Source of the DNA: Microcoleus sp. CSU_2_2
Lineage (GTDB): Bacteria; Cyanobacteriota; Cyanobacteriia; Cyanobacteriales; Microcoleaceae
NCBI GenBank assembly: GCA_012035135.1
Contig: JAAUPI010000019.1
Span: 1 to 38,319, forward strand
DNA: 38,319 bases
Direction of reading: 5' to 3'
In this document: piece by piece, positions 8,578 through 16,954 of the stretch
Layout of the letters: each line of letters begins with the position of its first letter
Position numbering within the stretch: position 1 is the stretch's first letter
Notes under the pieces: model-generated
Database searches by the model: none
Told to the model about the DNA's origin: nothing
What the model saw: the letters and a program-made list of their open reading frames with translations, nothing else
Translations under genes and position numbers: made by a program

Positions 8578-9234
8578 TTAGAAAATACTTTTGACTTTCT
8601 GAAGAAAGTTCTTGGAAAACTCGAGGAAATCTTCATAACTATTTTCCCAAAAATTGGCAATATTATCAATAGACGAACCGATGATGCCCAGCGGGGTATT
8701 GATTTCGTGGGCAATACCGGCAATCAGTTGTCCCAGGGCTGCCATTTTTTCCGATTGAATCAAATGCTCTTGGGTAGCTTGCAGTTGGTCGATCGCTGTT
8801 GCTAAATCTTGATTTTTTTCTTGCAAACTGTTTTGAAGCGAACAAATTTTTAAATGAGTTTCTATCCGCGCTAAAACTTCTTCAACCTGAAACGGTTTGG
8901 TGATGTAGTCCACTCCCCCAACATCAAAAGCTTTCACTTTATCCATCACATCGTTGATAGCACTAATAAAAATCACCGGAATGTTTTTTGTTACTTCCGA
9001 AGCTTTGAGTTGCTGGCAAACTTCGTACCCGTCAATTTCTGGCATCATAATATCTAGAAGCACTAGATCGGGCGGGATATTTTGAGCAGCAGATAGTGCT
9101 AGCTTTCCATTAGGAACAGGGCGAACCTGATAGCCTTTTTCGCTTAAAATTCCTGACAACAAGCGCAGGTTTTCTGGCGTGTCGTCAACGACTAAAATGT
9201 TGCCTTTATTTGTTTTCGGTAAATTTGAAGTCAT
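8578..9234 (-). CDS. N-terminal part of frameshifted receiver-histidine kinase (REC + HisKA)
   Basis: 218-aa open frame with a receiver (D17/D18-type pocket, phospho-site D61 in LLLDIMMPEIDGY, K113 in TKPF), a coiled coil at about 130-160 and a HisKA helix with H176 in GIAHEINTPLG. It stops soon after the H-box because of a one-base shift near 8615. The receiver closely resembles that of the REC-GAF-cyclase (ILVVDDTP at the start, DIMMP, DYITKPFQV). The start lies 6 nt after the stop of the Cache-PAS hybrid kinase, with GAGGAG inside the end of that gene as a likely ribosome site. As it stands the product could receive phosphate on Asp or His but has no ATPase domain. Confidence 0.82.
   Translation of the reverse strand: MTSNLPKTNKGNILVVDDTPENLRLLSGILSEKGYQVRPVPNGKLALSAAQNIPPDLVLLDIMMPEIDGYEVCQQLKASEVTKNIPVIFISAINDVMDKVKAFDVGGVDYITKPFQVEEVLARIETHLKICSLQNSLQEKNQDLATAIDQLQATQEHLIQSEKMAALGQLIAGIAHEINTPLGIIGSSIDNIANFWENSYEDFLEFSKNFLQKVKSIF
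8611..8617 (-). other. Frameshift site splitting the receiver-kinase gene
   Basis: On the minus strand GAGTTTTCCAAGAAC is read GAG TTT TCC AAG in the first frame and ends after 13 more codons. One added base after TTTTC or TTTTCC would give F-S-Q-E-L and join the two halves into about 474 residues. The whole span is 1,424 nt, one short of a multiple of three, which fits a single-base loss. Confidence 0.85.
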
Positions 9235-9240
9235 AGGTAT

Positions 9241-12200
9241 TTATTTCTCCTCGCTTTTGGCAATTATGCTCAAAATGCGATCGTATTCAAAATTATTAAT
9301 GCAATCTTGAAGTGTATCAGCAAGAGAGGGGTTGACAGTGCGGATTTGCTCGATCGAACTAGCGATCGCTTCCATATCCACACTCAAAATCCTTTGTCTG
9401 AATTCAGCTACCCAGTCCGGAGAAAGAGAGGCGATCGCCTCAGGTGTCAGCACCTCATGACTCGACTCCCCCATACCTGTCTCGCTGGCTTCTGTTGGAT
9501 CTTCATAAATATAGCGTACTCCTAAATGTTTGCCCATTGCCGCAAAGATATCTTCCTCCCGGAACGGTTTCCGCATAAAATCGTCGCAACCCGTCGAAAG
9601 AATCACCGCCCGTTCTTCTTCCAAAACGCTAGCAGTCAAAGCAACAATCGCAGTGGCTTGTCCTTGAGTAGTAGTTTTAATCTGTTTTGTAGCCTCATAC
9701 CCATCCATTACAGGCATTCTCATGTCCATCCAAATCAAATGCGGTTCCCAATCTAGAAAAATCTCTACCGCTTCTTTACCGTTGTTAGCTTCTTTCAATT
9801 CAAACCCCAGCGGGCTCAGAAGTTTTACTAACAGTTGGCGATTCAGCGGTTTATCGTCTACAATCAATAAGCGGTAGCGAGGCTGATTCGGTTCGAGACC
9901 AACAACTCGGCATTGGTTTTTTTTGCTTTCAATATCAGCAGCTTCAACCAGATGAACTTGAATATCAAACTGAAATATTGCACCCTTACCAACCTCGCTG
10001 CTAACGGTAATGTCACCTCCCATCAACTGCACGAACTGGCGACTAATAGCTAAGCCCAAACCCGTTCCTTCCTGAGAATCTTTTCCGGTTTTTGTCTGTA
10101 CAAATGCTTCAAACAAGTGATTGATTTCATCAGCAGCAATGCCTGCACCGGTATCTTGTACTTCAAAATGCAGCGCGTAGCGCCCGGACACTTGGGAATT
10201 GCTATTTTTTTTCCCTTTCCTCATTCCACCTGTGACTTGCACTGACACTCCGCCTTCGGAGGTAAACTTAATTGCATTGTTTAGCAAATTAATTAAGACT
10301 TGACGCAACTTGACTTCATCGGTGCAAATGTAGTGCGGAACTTCCGAGTCTCGATCGAACAGCAACTGCAAGCCTTTTTCCTCTGCTTTGAGAGCAAACA
10401 TATCTTCCAAATCGTCTAACAAGCGGTACAAATCAAAGTTTTTTTCATTAATTGTAGTCCGTCCGGCTTCTATTTTTGACAAGTCTAAAACTTGGTTAAT
10501 TAAAGCCAGCAAATGTTCTCCACTCCGCAGAATAATCCCGACATCTTCTTGATTTTCGCGAGATAGGCTTTGACTGCGGATCATGACTTGAGCAAAACCG
10601 ATGACAGCGTTCAGAGGCGATCGCAATTCGTGGCTCATATTGGCGAGGAAGGTACTCTTAGCTTTATTAGCTGCTTCGGCTGCTTCTTTGGCTTGCTGCA
10701 TTTCGATTTCGGCTTGTTTGCTAGCAGTAATATCTTTAATAAATCCTTCGTAATAAAGTAGATTTCCTGCTTCATCGCTGACAGCGCGGCAATTTTCGGA
10801 AATCCAGATAATACTGCCATCTTTTTTGTAAACTTGCGATTCAAAGTTTGAGAGTATCCCGTCGTACTCGTTCATCAGCAAGGTAAATTCTTGGCGGCGG
10901 TTGGGATCTACGTAAAGCTGATTTTTAAAATTGGGCTGTACCGCTATTAATTCTGCTGGCGATGCGTATCCGTAGATGTCAGCTAAAGCGGGGTTAGCAC
11001 TGATGTATTTTCCGTCAGCACCAGTCTGAAAAATTCCATTTAAAGCATTTTCATAAATATTGCGGTACTTTTCTTCGGCTTCCCGCAGAGAGGCTTCAGC
11101 TTTTTGTCGATCCGTAATGTCGCTAGAAATCGATAAAAAACAGGCTTCTCCGTCAATATCGATGGTTTCGATCGACAGCAGGGCCGTTCTCTCCGTACCG
11201 TTTTTATTGCGAAACCGCAGCTCGTAATTGTGAAGAGCAGTTTTATTTCTCAACATTTGGATCATGCGATCGCGCTCTCTTAAACTTGCCCAAAAATTTA
11301 GTTCTACCGCTGTTTTACCAATAATTTCTTCGTGACTGTATCCCATCATTCGGCAAAAACTATCATTTGCTTCTATGTGGCAACCGTCCCTGATTCTCGT
11401 AATCGTAATCGCATTGGGACTCAAACGAAAAGCTTTAGAAAACTTTTCTTCGGCCAAGGCAAGTTCTGTGGTACGTTCGGCAACTTGCGCTTCTAAATTC
11501 TGGTTGTATTCTTTCAACAACTTCTCCGCTAATTTGCGCTCTGTAATATTTTGAAAAGCACACATTACGTAAATGATATTTCCCCTGGCATCATAAATAG
11601 GAGTTCCCCAAACTTGCACGGGAGTAATCGTATCATCTAGGCGAATTTCCAGATCGTCAACCGTGATACTGTCTCCCTGCAAAGCATTCAAAAGTGGGTC
11701 GCGATCGGCTGGGTAAACTTCCTCAGTTCCAGCTAAATAAAATCGGTACACTCTTCGCAAGTTTTCAGCATCTGCTTCCACAATTCCTTGACCCAAAAGT
11801 AGCTCTCCTGCAGGATTAATGTAGTAAGGCTTGCCTGTGGTATCTGCAATAAAAATACCGAGTGGAATAGCATTAAGAAACTGTTTGAGTCGGCTCTCAT
11901 TTTCTTGCAGCGAAGTAAATGAATCCTGCAATTGCTCTGCCATGCTGTTGAAAGAATCGGCAAGTTCTCCGAGTTCATCAGAGCGATTACTCACTAACTT
12001 TGTATCCCATTCATTCCTCGCCAAAGCTTTAGCCGCCGCATTCAACTTTAAAATCGGCCGCACCACCCATTTAGCAGTAAGAATGCCGAGAATTGTCGCC
12101 GTTATCAAAGCTGCAACCGACAGCCAAATAGTCGTGCGCGTATTAGCGTCAATTTGCTCCATAAAGTCAGACTCTGGCATAACCACCACAATCAGCCAAT

Positions 12201-13188
12201 CCAATCCTCGATCGTCTTTAAAAGGAGCTACTTGAACAAAATTTCGCTTGCCCTCAACTTCAAAAGTCAACTGTTGAGAATTATTAATTTTAGCGAGGTT
12301 GCCGTAGGATTTATCTAAATACCTTGACGTGGCGCGAATTACAGGATTCTCGCTTTCTGAAGCCTTAATGCGTTTGACTTCTTTGTCTTTAACGGCGAAT
12401 TCTTGACTTGCCGTTGAAGTTGCTATTAACACTCCCGATCGCTCCATCACAAAAGTTTTTCCCGACTTGCCAATTTTGAGGTCGATCAGAAATTCTTTAA
12501 TTCGGGAAAATAATAAATCACTGCCGGCTACTCCCAACAGATTCCCGCTATTATCGTAGATGGGTATAGCAGCAGTAATTGCCAATTCTCTTGTCAAAAA
12601 ATCTGTATAAATTGGAGTCCAAACTGGTTTTTTTTCTGCCGCTGCTGCTATATACCAAGGTCGAGTTCGCGGGTCATAAATATTGGGTGACAGTTCTACC
12701 ATTTTGAGCCTTTTGCCTAGAGAGTCGGCAGTAAACCGAGCTAATTTATTGTTAGTAGAACTGTCAGCAGCCGATATCATAGTCTGATTTTTAGTGCGGA
12801 TAGCTCCCGAGTGTTCTCCGTTTTCCTTGGCTATATAAATGATGCTGATCGAATCAAAATATTGAATCTGTTCCAGAAAATGAAGTTCTAGTTTTTGTTT
12901 TTCTTCTAAGTTCAACTGTCCCAATTTTACCCCTTGAACGTTCAAGTGATTGACGATGTGAGGAGTTGACATATAATTTTGAATGCGGTCTTTGATGCGC
13001 TCAGTAATTTCTGCCCGCAACTGAGCTGCAACTTCATTGACAGCTCGCTGACCGTTTTGAAATGATAGCCAACCAACAACTCCTACCGTGCCTATAACTT
13101 GTATTAAAAAAGGAACAACAAGCACGGTTTGTAACGGAGCTTTGCCTAAAAACTTGGTAGCAAAGCGATCGAGCAGTTTAGGAAACAT
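9241..13188 (-). CDS. Membrane hybrid histidine kinase (dCache-HAMP-PAS-PAS-PAS-HisKA-HATPase-REC)
   Basis: Large sensor kinase, 1,315 aa from the ATG at 13188, which has AGGA five bases upstream; a start 30 nt further upstream has no such site. A membrane segment at about 22-43 and another at about 354-376 bracket a periplasmic double-Cache-like domain (YDPRTRPWY and GVAGSDLLF motifs). A HAMP linker, three PAS domains (about 435-552, 580-692, 708-825), HisKA with H853 (NMSHELRSP), an ATPase domain and a receiver with D1155 (MDMRMP) follow. The last 60 residues form the same His-less helical tail as in the two soluble hybrids downstream. This is the first gene of the cluster and the only one with an outside sensor, so it is the natural entry point for an extracellular small-molecule signal. 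The ligand is unknown. Confidence 0.93.
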   Translation of the reverse strand: MFPKLLDRFATKFLGKAPLQTVLVVPFLIQVIGTVGVVGWLSFQNGQRAVNEVAAQLRAEITERIKDRIQNYMSTPHIVNHLNVQGVKLGQLNLEEKQKLELHFLEQIQYFDSISIIYIAKENGEHSGAIRTKNQTMISAADSSTNNKLARFTADSLGKRLKMVELSPNIYDPRTRPWYIAAAAEKKPVWTPIYTDFLTRELAITAAIPIYDNSGNLLGVAGSDLLFSRIKEFLIDLKIGKSGKTFVMERSGVLIATSTASQEFAVKDKEVKRIKASESENPVIRATSRYLDKSYGNLAKINNSQQLTFEVEGKRNFVQVAPFKDDRGLDWLIVVVMPESDFMEQIDANTRTTIWLSVAALITATILGILTAKWVVRPILKLNAAAKALARNEWDTKLVSNRSDELGELADSFNSMAEQLQDSFTSLQENESRLKQFLNAIPLGIFIADTTGKPYYINPAGELLLGQGIVEADAENLRRVYRFYLAGTEEVYPADRDPLLNALQGDSITVDDLEIRLDDTITPVQVWGTPIYDARGNIIYVMCAFQNITERKLAEKLLKEYNQNLEAQVAERTTELALAEEKFSKAFRLSPNAITITRIRDGCHIEANDSFCRMMGYSHEEIIGKTAVELNFWASLRERDRMIQMLRNKTALHNYELRFRNKNGTERTALLSIETIDIDGEACFLSISSDITDRQKAEASLREAEEKYRNIYENALNGIFQTGADGKYISANPALADIYGYASPAELIAVQPNFKNQLYVDPNRRQEFTLLMNEYDGILSNFESQVYKKDGSIIWISENCRAVSDEAGNLLYYEGFIKDITASKQAEIEMQQAKEAAEAANKAKSTFLANMSHELRSPLNAVIGFAQVMIRSQSLSRENQEDVGIILRSGEHLLALINQVLDLSKIEAGRTTINEKNFDLYRLLDDLEDMFALKAEEKGLQLLFDRDSEVPHYICTDEVKLRQVLINLLNNAIKFTSEGGVSVQVTGGMRKGKKNSNSQVSGRYALHFEVQDTGAGIAADEINHLFEAFVQTKTGKDSQEGTGLGLAISRQFVQLMGGDITVSSEVGKGAIFQFDIQVHLVEAADIESKKNQCRVVGLEPNQPRYRLLIVDDKPLNRQLLVKLLSPLGFELKEANNGKEAVEIFLDWEPHLIWMDMRMPVMDGYEATKQIKTTTQGQATAIVALTASVLEEERAVILSTGCDDFMRKPFREEDIFAAMGKHLGVRYIYEDPTEASETGMGESSHEVLTPEAIASLSPDWVAEFRQRILSVDMEAIASSIEQIRTVNPSLADTLQDCINNFEYDRILSIIAKSEEK

Positions 13189-13545
13189 ATTTATCCTAAA
13201 AATAATTGTAATTGGCAATTAGACATTGGGAATTGGGCATGGGCAATTTTAGATTTGAGATTTTAGATTCAATAATTGATTAGTAACTTTAATCTAAAAT
13301 CGGCAAGCGGAAATCGAAAATCGTATTGGGAATTGGGAATAGTTTTGACTTTTGATTGGAAATCCCCTTGCCTTTCCCCTGTTGCTGTACTTTACTGACA
13401 ATTGTACAGTTGCTCAATTTCAATCAATATAGCGTATTTATGCTCGGAGGTTTTTCGCAACTACCGATCGACCTAAGGAAGAAGGGAGAAAGAAGAAGAT
13501 CGATGTGAAAATGCGATCGTAGCAATGGCTTCAGGATTCGATCGC

Positions 13546-13577
13546 GTCCAGAGCAACTCTGGACACGGCAATGCCGT
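13546..13577. repeat. Tandem pair of short perfect hairpins
   Basis: GTCCAGAG-CAA-CTCTGGAC (13546-13564) is followed at once by ACGGC-AAT-GCCGT (13565-13577). The architecture of small hairpins with 2-3-nt loops in series is the same as that of the repeat inside the glycosidase gene at 24325-24439. Confidence 0.7.
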
Positions 13578-13817
13578 TTCCCTACCTCCAAATAATCGTG
13601 AGTCCTAGATGAGCGATGTATAGCAACCGATGAACGTCAATGCCAGAAATAAATAACCTGATGAATAGAGTTCTTACCCAGGCTCCGCATCAACGGTTTG
13701 ATTCGGGTCAAATAACTGTCAACTAAGAGGGCCCGCACTCACAGGCGCCGCCCCTACCCGCTCGCGTAGTCGAAGGGTCAACTGTCAACTGCTATACCAT
13801 CGCCTGGTTAATTGTAG

Positions 13818-13840
13818 GGACTTAGGCAAAGCCTAAGTCC
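13818..13840. repeat. Perfect 10-bp hairpin downstream of the GHL10 gene
   Basis: GGACTTAGGC-AAA-GCCTAAGTCC, about 50 nt past the stop of the gene ending at 13891. No T-run follows on the minus strand, so it could be a repeat or an mRNA-end stabiliser rather than a classic terminator. Confidence 0.5.
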
Positions 13841-13890
13841 TGATGCTTAGACAGGGAGTAATATGAATTGCGATGCCACCGCATTTGATA

Positions 13891-16677
13891 TTAGCCACGA
13901 TTCAACTCCACCCTTTCGCCGTAACGCAATAGCATTTCCAAACTCTCCAAGCGATTTTGCCAAGTTTGAACCTGATAGCTATTTTCTACCGAATGCAGTC
14001 GCATCGAAGATTGTAATTGAGATTGAAAACCAGCCAGCAATCTTTTAGCTGTTGCTAAATTTTCAGCAGTTGGACTCGCGGCCAATTTACTCAAAGCTTG
14101 TCCCAATTCGTCCGATCGACTTTGCAAAACTTTCAGTTCAGATTCCGACACCCGCAACTGATTGTTAGCTAACAAAAAACTCCATTCCTGTTTCATCGCA
14201 ATATACCTCGAAGCAGCGGCCGCAAACGGCTGTCGGTAAGGAATCGGCTCGTTAGCAGAAGTCGTTAGCGAAGCCCTCGTAGAGGATCGCACTCCCCGCC
14301 CTTGAGTGCGGTTGAAAAACCCCTGCATGGCGCTGTTAATACTTTCCACTGCAAAAATTGAATAGCCCCCAGTCGGCAAATCCCGCAAAGCTTGAATTTG
14401 GTCTATCGCCACAACTTCCGGCAAACTCAACAGCTTCACTGACGGAGAAATCAAAGCCGATCCGAGAGTTTGTTCCTTTGCTAATGGCTCCGTAATTCGC
14501 TGAAGTCGGTTTGTATCCAAAGCATAAGTCATCGGCACGATCAAATCCACAATTCCCTGACGAGCCCAAACTTCCCAATTTTGCTGGATTTTATAAATCC
14601 GCTGACTTTCCGGGTGCGGAAACACAGCTACAGATAGAATTGTGCGCGGATAATTCCGTCGCAACAACTGAGAAACTTCGCCGACAAAAGTATTAATTTG
14701 ATTAGTTTTAAACTCCACCCACTGTCGCCATAAATGGCCACTGCTGGGCGAAATATTCACCGGATCGGTGCCTGTCAACTGCTTGAATTGCTGCCTTGCT
14801 GCTGTACCATAGCCGTAAGTAAAACCAGCATTGTCATTTTGAAAAGGATAGCGAATGTAGTCCAGTTGTACACCGTCAACTTGGTAGCGACTGGCAATTT
14901 CATTAACTATTTGCAACAAATAACTGCGCGCTTCTTTATTAGCAGGATCGAGATAAAATTTACCGTCATTCGGGTTTTGTCGCCGTCCTTGATTGTCAAT
15001 ATTTGCCCAATCTGGATTAGCTGAAAGCACCGGGCCTGGATAGGAACTTGGTTTGCTAATTAAAGCATTGTGGCGCTTATTTCCGGTTGCAAAAGTCCAA
15101 ATCCAAGCGTGCAATTCCATGCCTCGCTCGTGGGCTAATTTAACAGCAGATTGTAGCGGGTCCCAGCCAACTGTGAGGGGGTTTTGTTGGGGTGTAACTT
15201 GACTGGGATAAATAGGATATCCGGCGTTCAATGTTTCAAAGAAAACTGTATTGATCCCGGCGGCGGCGAGCCGATCGAACACTGCTGCTAAACCTTGTTC
15301 CGATCGCGCTGCGACAATCGTCCCGCGATCGAGCCAAACCGCCCGAATTTCCGCCCCCACCCGTTGCCCTTCCTGCGGGTAATTTTGCCATAGCAACTGC
15401 CGCGCTTGCACCCACTGCTGTCGGGCTGCCACGTAGTTTTGCTGGGCGATCAGTTGGTCAAAACTCTGCAACACTTGCCGCGCTTGGGCGATCGCCCCCA
15501 CTCTTGCCCCTTGCAGCACCGGCGGGCGACTAGCAGCCGGGCCGCCCGCACTGTTGCTTGCCGCCACCAGTTGAGATCTGTTGCCAACATTGAGATTGAC
15601 AGCGGTATTGGCTGAATTGGCGGCTGTCATGGCACTTTCAAACCTACCGAGGAGGTTAGTTAGTTCTTGGCGCATCAAATACGCTTCAATGCTGACGATC
15701 GGCTTGTTGGAATTTGCCTGCACATCCAAACCCGCCGGCGCCGATTGATCCGAAGGGTCTGTAAAAGTTGCAGGTACTGGGTCTGGCAGCGCGGAAGAGG
15801 GAAACAGCCTGTTTTGCGGAGTATTACGGGACGAAATAGGTGTGTTTCGAGTAACTGTGGAGGGGGGATTTGGCTGGCGGGGTGTGGTCGCTGTTGGCGG
15901 TGAAATGGGCGTACCGACAGTCCCTCCCCAGCGGGCGATCGTCGCCCGCAGCCAAGCCGTATCAATATTTGCCGAACCGTCGCTACCCCAGCGCCAGCCG
16001 AGATAGGTGGCGCGATCGGTGGCGATCGCAGCCGAGGAACCGGAACTGTCTTTCCAGGTAGCCACAGTTTGACTGTTGGCATCGGCCGGAATCAAGACAC
16101 CGCCTTGGACTGAGGCATTTTTCTGTTCCGCAGGCACCCAGTTGCTAGAAGTAGTGCAAGCAAGATCCTGACAGCGGGTGCGCGGTTGAGGTGTCGCCCG
16201 CTGAGTTAACGGAAAAGCCCAATAAGCCCCCAGGATCGATCGTAAAGATTGACGTACCAAAGCCGAGGAACTCCGGCCAACTGGCCCGGAAGCAATCAAA
16301 CGGCCTCCCTGTGAAGCCCAAGCTTCTAAAACTTTAATTTGTGCCGGAGTCAAAGTTTCAATATTGGGCAAAAACAGCACGTTAACGCCTGCTAAATCCG
16401 CCGTACTTTTAATTTGTTCGAGATTGATGGGTTTGTAAGCAATACCGCTTTCCCAGAGCCGCGTGGTAATCTTTACCCAATCGGGAGAATTTTCGGAACT
16501 GCGGACTACTCCTAGAACCACTTCCGCGAAACTTGGAGAGGGTAACAGAATCAAGAGATTGAGTAATGTACTTGCTAAAGTTCCAATTAACAACTTTTGC
16601 CAGAAAGTGAAAAAGCGAATTTTTTGAGCCTGAGAGCAGGCATCAGGCATTTGATCGGGCTTTTTGATTTGTTGCAT
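13891..16677 (-). CDS. Secreted glycoside-hydrolase-like family 10 (GHL10) protein
   Basis: 928 aa from the ATG at 16677; a GTG at 16698 would add seven residues, and neither has a clear ribosome site. A basic N-terminus and a hydrophobic stretch ending SFA-EV look like a signal peptide. Residues of about 50-160 resemble a class I glutamine-amidotransferase-like fold (LFLPNIETLTPAQIKVLEAW). A Pro/Thr/Ser-rich linker and a helical section follow. The TIM-barrel GHL10 domain (about 440-760) has AVWLDRGT, INTVFFETLNAGYPIYPS, HAWIWTF, DGVQLDYIRYP and VDLIVPMTY, typical of the cyanobacterial family 10-like proteins. Many of these are annotated as glycosyl hydrolases without a known substrate. A cell-envelope or extracellular polysaccharide role is an inference. 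It stands alone between two repeat-rich gaps. Confidence 0.85.
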   Translation of the reverse strand: MQQIKKPDQMPDACSQAQKIRFFTFWQKLLIGTLASTLLNLLILLPSPSFAEVVLGVVRSSENSPDWVKITTRLWESGIAYKPINLEQIKSTADLAGVNVLFLPNIETLTPAQIKVLEAWASQGGRLIASGPVGRSSSALVRQSLRSILGAYWAFPLTQRATPQPRTRCQDLACTTSSNWVPAEQKNASVQGGVLIPADANSQTVATWKDSSGSSAAIATDRATYLGWRWGSDGSANIDTAWLRATIARWGGTVGTPISPPTATTPRQPNPPSTVTRNTPISSRNTPQNRLFPSSALPDPVPATFTDPSDQSAPAGLDVQANSNKPIVSIEAYLMRQELTNLLGRFESAMTAANSANTAVNLNVGNRSQLVAASNSAGGPAASRPPVLQGARVGAIAQARQVLQSFDQLIAQQNYVAARQQWVQARQLLWQNYPQEGQRVGAEIRAVWLDRGTIVAARSEQGLAAVFDRLAAAGINTVFFETLNAGYPIYPSQVTPQQNPLTVGWDPLQSAVKLAHERGMELHAWIWTFATGNKRHNALISKPSSYPGPVLSANPDWANIDNQGRRQNPNDGKFYLDPANKEARSYLLQIVNEIASRYQVDGVQLDYIRYPFQNDNAGFTYGYGTAARQQFKQLTGTDPVNISPSSGHLWRQWVEFKTNQINTFVGEVSQLLRRNYPRTILSVAVFPHPESQRIYKIQQNWEVWARQGIVDLIVPMTYALDTNRLQRITEPLAKEQTLGSALISPSVKLLSLPEVVAIDQIQALRDLPTGGYSIFAVESINSAMQGFFNRTQGRGVRSSTRASLTTSANEPIPYRQPFAAAASRYIAMKQEWSFLLANNQLRVSESELKVLQSRSDELGQALSKLAASPTAENLATAKRLLAGFQSQLQSSMRLHSVENSYQVQTWQNRLESLEMLLRYGERVELNRG

Positions 16678-16886
16678 TGATACGAGAATTACCCACACAC
16701 CACAAGGGGGAAAATATAAGAATTAAGAGCGAGCGATCGATCCGCACCATACAATTTTTTATTCTGTCATGCAACCTGAATCCGGAAAATACGCGATCGT
16801 AGGAAAGAGAAATTCGTCCGGCGCACCCTCGGAGTCGATTGAATTGTAACAGTTGCTTCTAAGACTATTTAGCATAAAATCTGCGT

Positions 16887-16922
16887 TCAACTATCAACTA
16901 AAAAGCTGTCAACTGTCAACTG
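16887..16922. repeat. Heptamer-type short repeats (TCAACTA / TCAACTG)
   Basis: TCAACTATCAACTA at 16887-16900 and GTCAACTGTCAACTG near 16908-16922. These belong to the same short-repeat family seen at 22024-22056 and 30058-30082 and are typical of cyanobacterial intergenic DNA. Confidence 0.7.
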
Positions 16923-16926
16923 CCTG

Positions 16927-16952
16927 CCCGCTCGCGTAGTCGAAGGGTCAAC
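16927..16952. repeat. 26-nt dispersed repeat, second copy (first at 13757-13782)
   Basis: The 26 bases starting CCCGCTCGCGTAGTCGAAGG are identical at 13757-13782 and 16927-16952, in the same orientation, flanking the GHL10 gene. A shorter related piece, AGTCGAAGGGTCA, occurs near 36625. Confidence 0.85.
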
Positions 16953-16954
16953 AC

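Larger units (their letters stand above)
13219..13890. other. Long intergenic region with repeats, no gene seen
   Basis: About 670 nt between two minus-strand genes. From low to high coordinate it holds GGGAATTGGG-type short repeats (13219-13345) and a double hairpin (13546-13577). There is a TCGCGTAGTCGAAGGGTCAAC repeat (within 13757-13782) that recurs before the helicase gene. A perfect hairpin GGACTTAGGC-AAA-GCCTAAGTCC lies at 13818-13840. The promoter of the signalling cluster should lie near 13200-13450, but I cannot pick it out. Confidence 0.6.

Noticed and set aside
15675..16082. 135-codon Pro/Arg-rich frame within the GHL10 gene
   Set aside because: Overlapping frame of the GC-rich linker of a well-supported protein.
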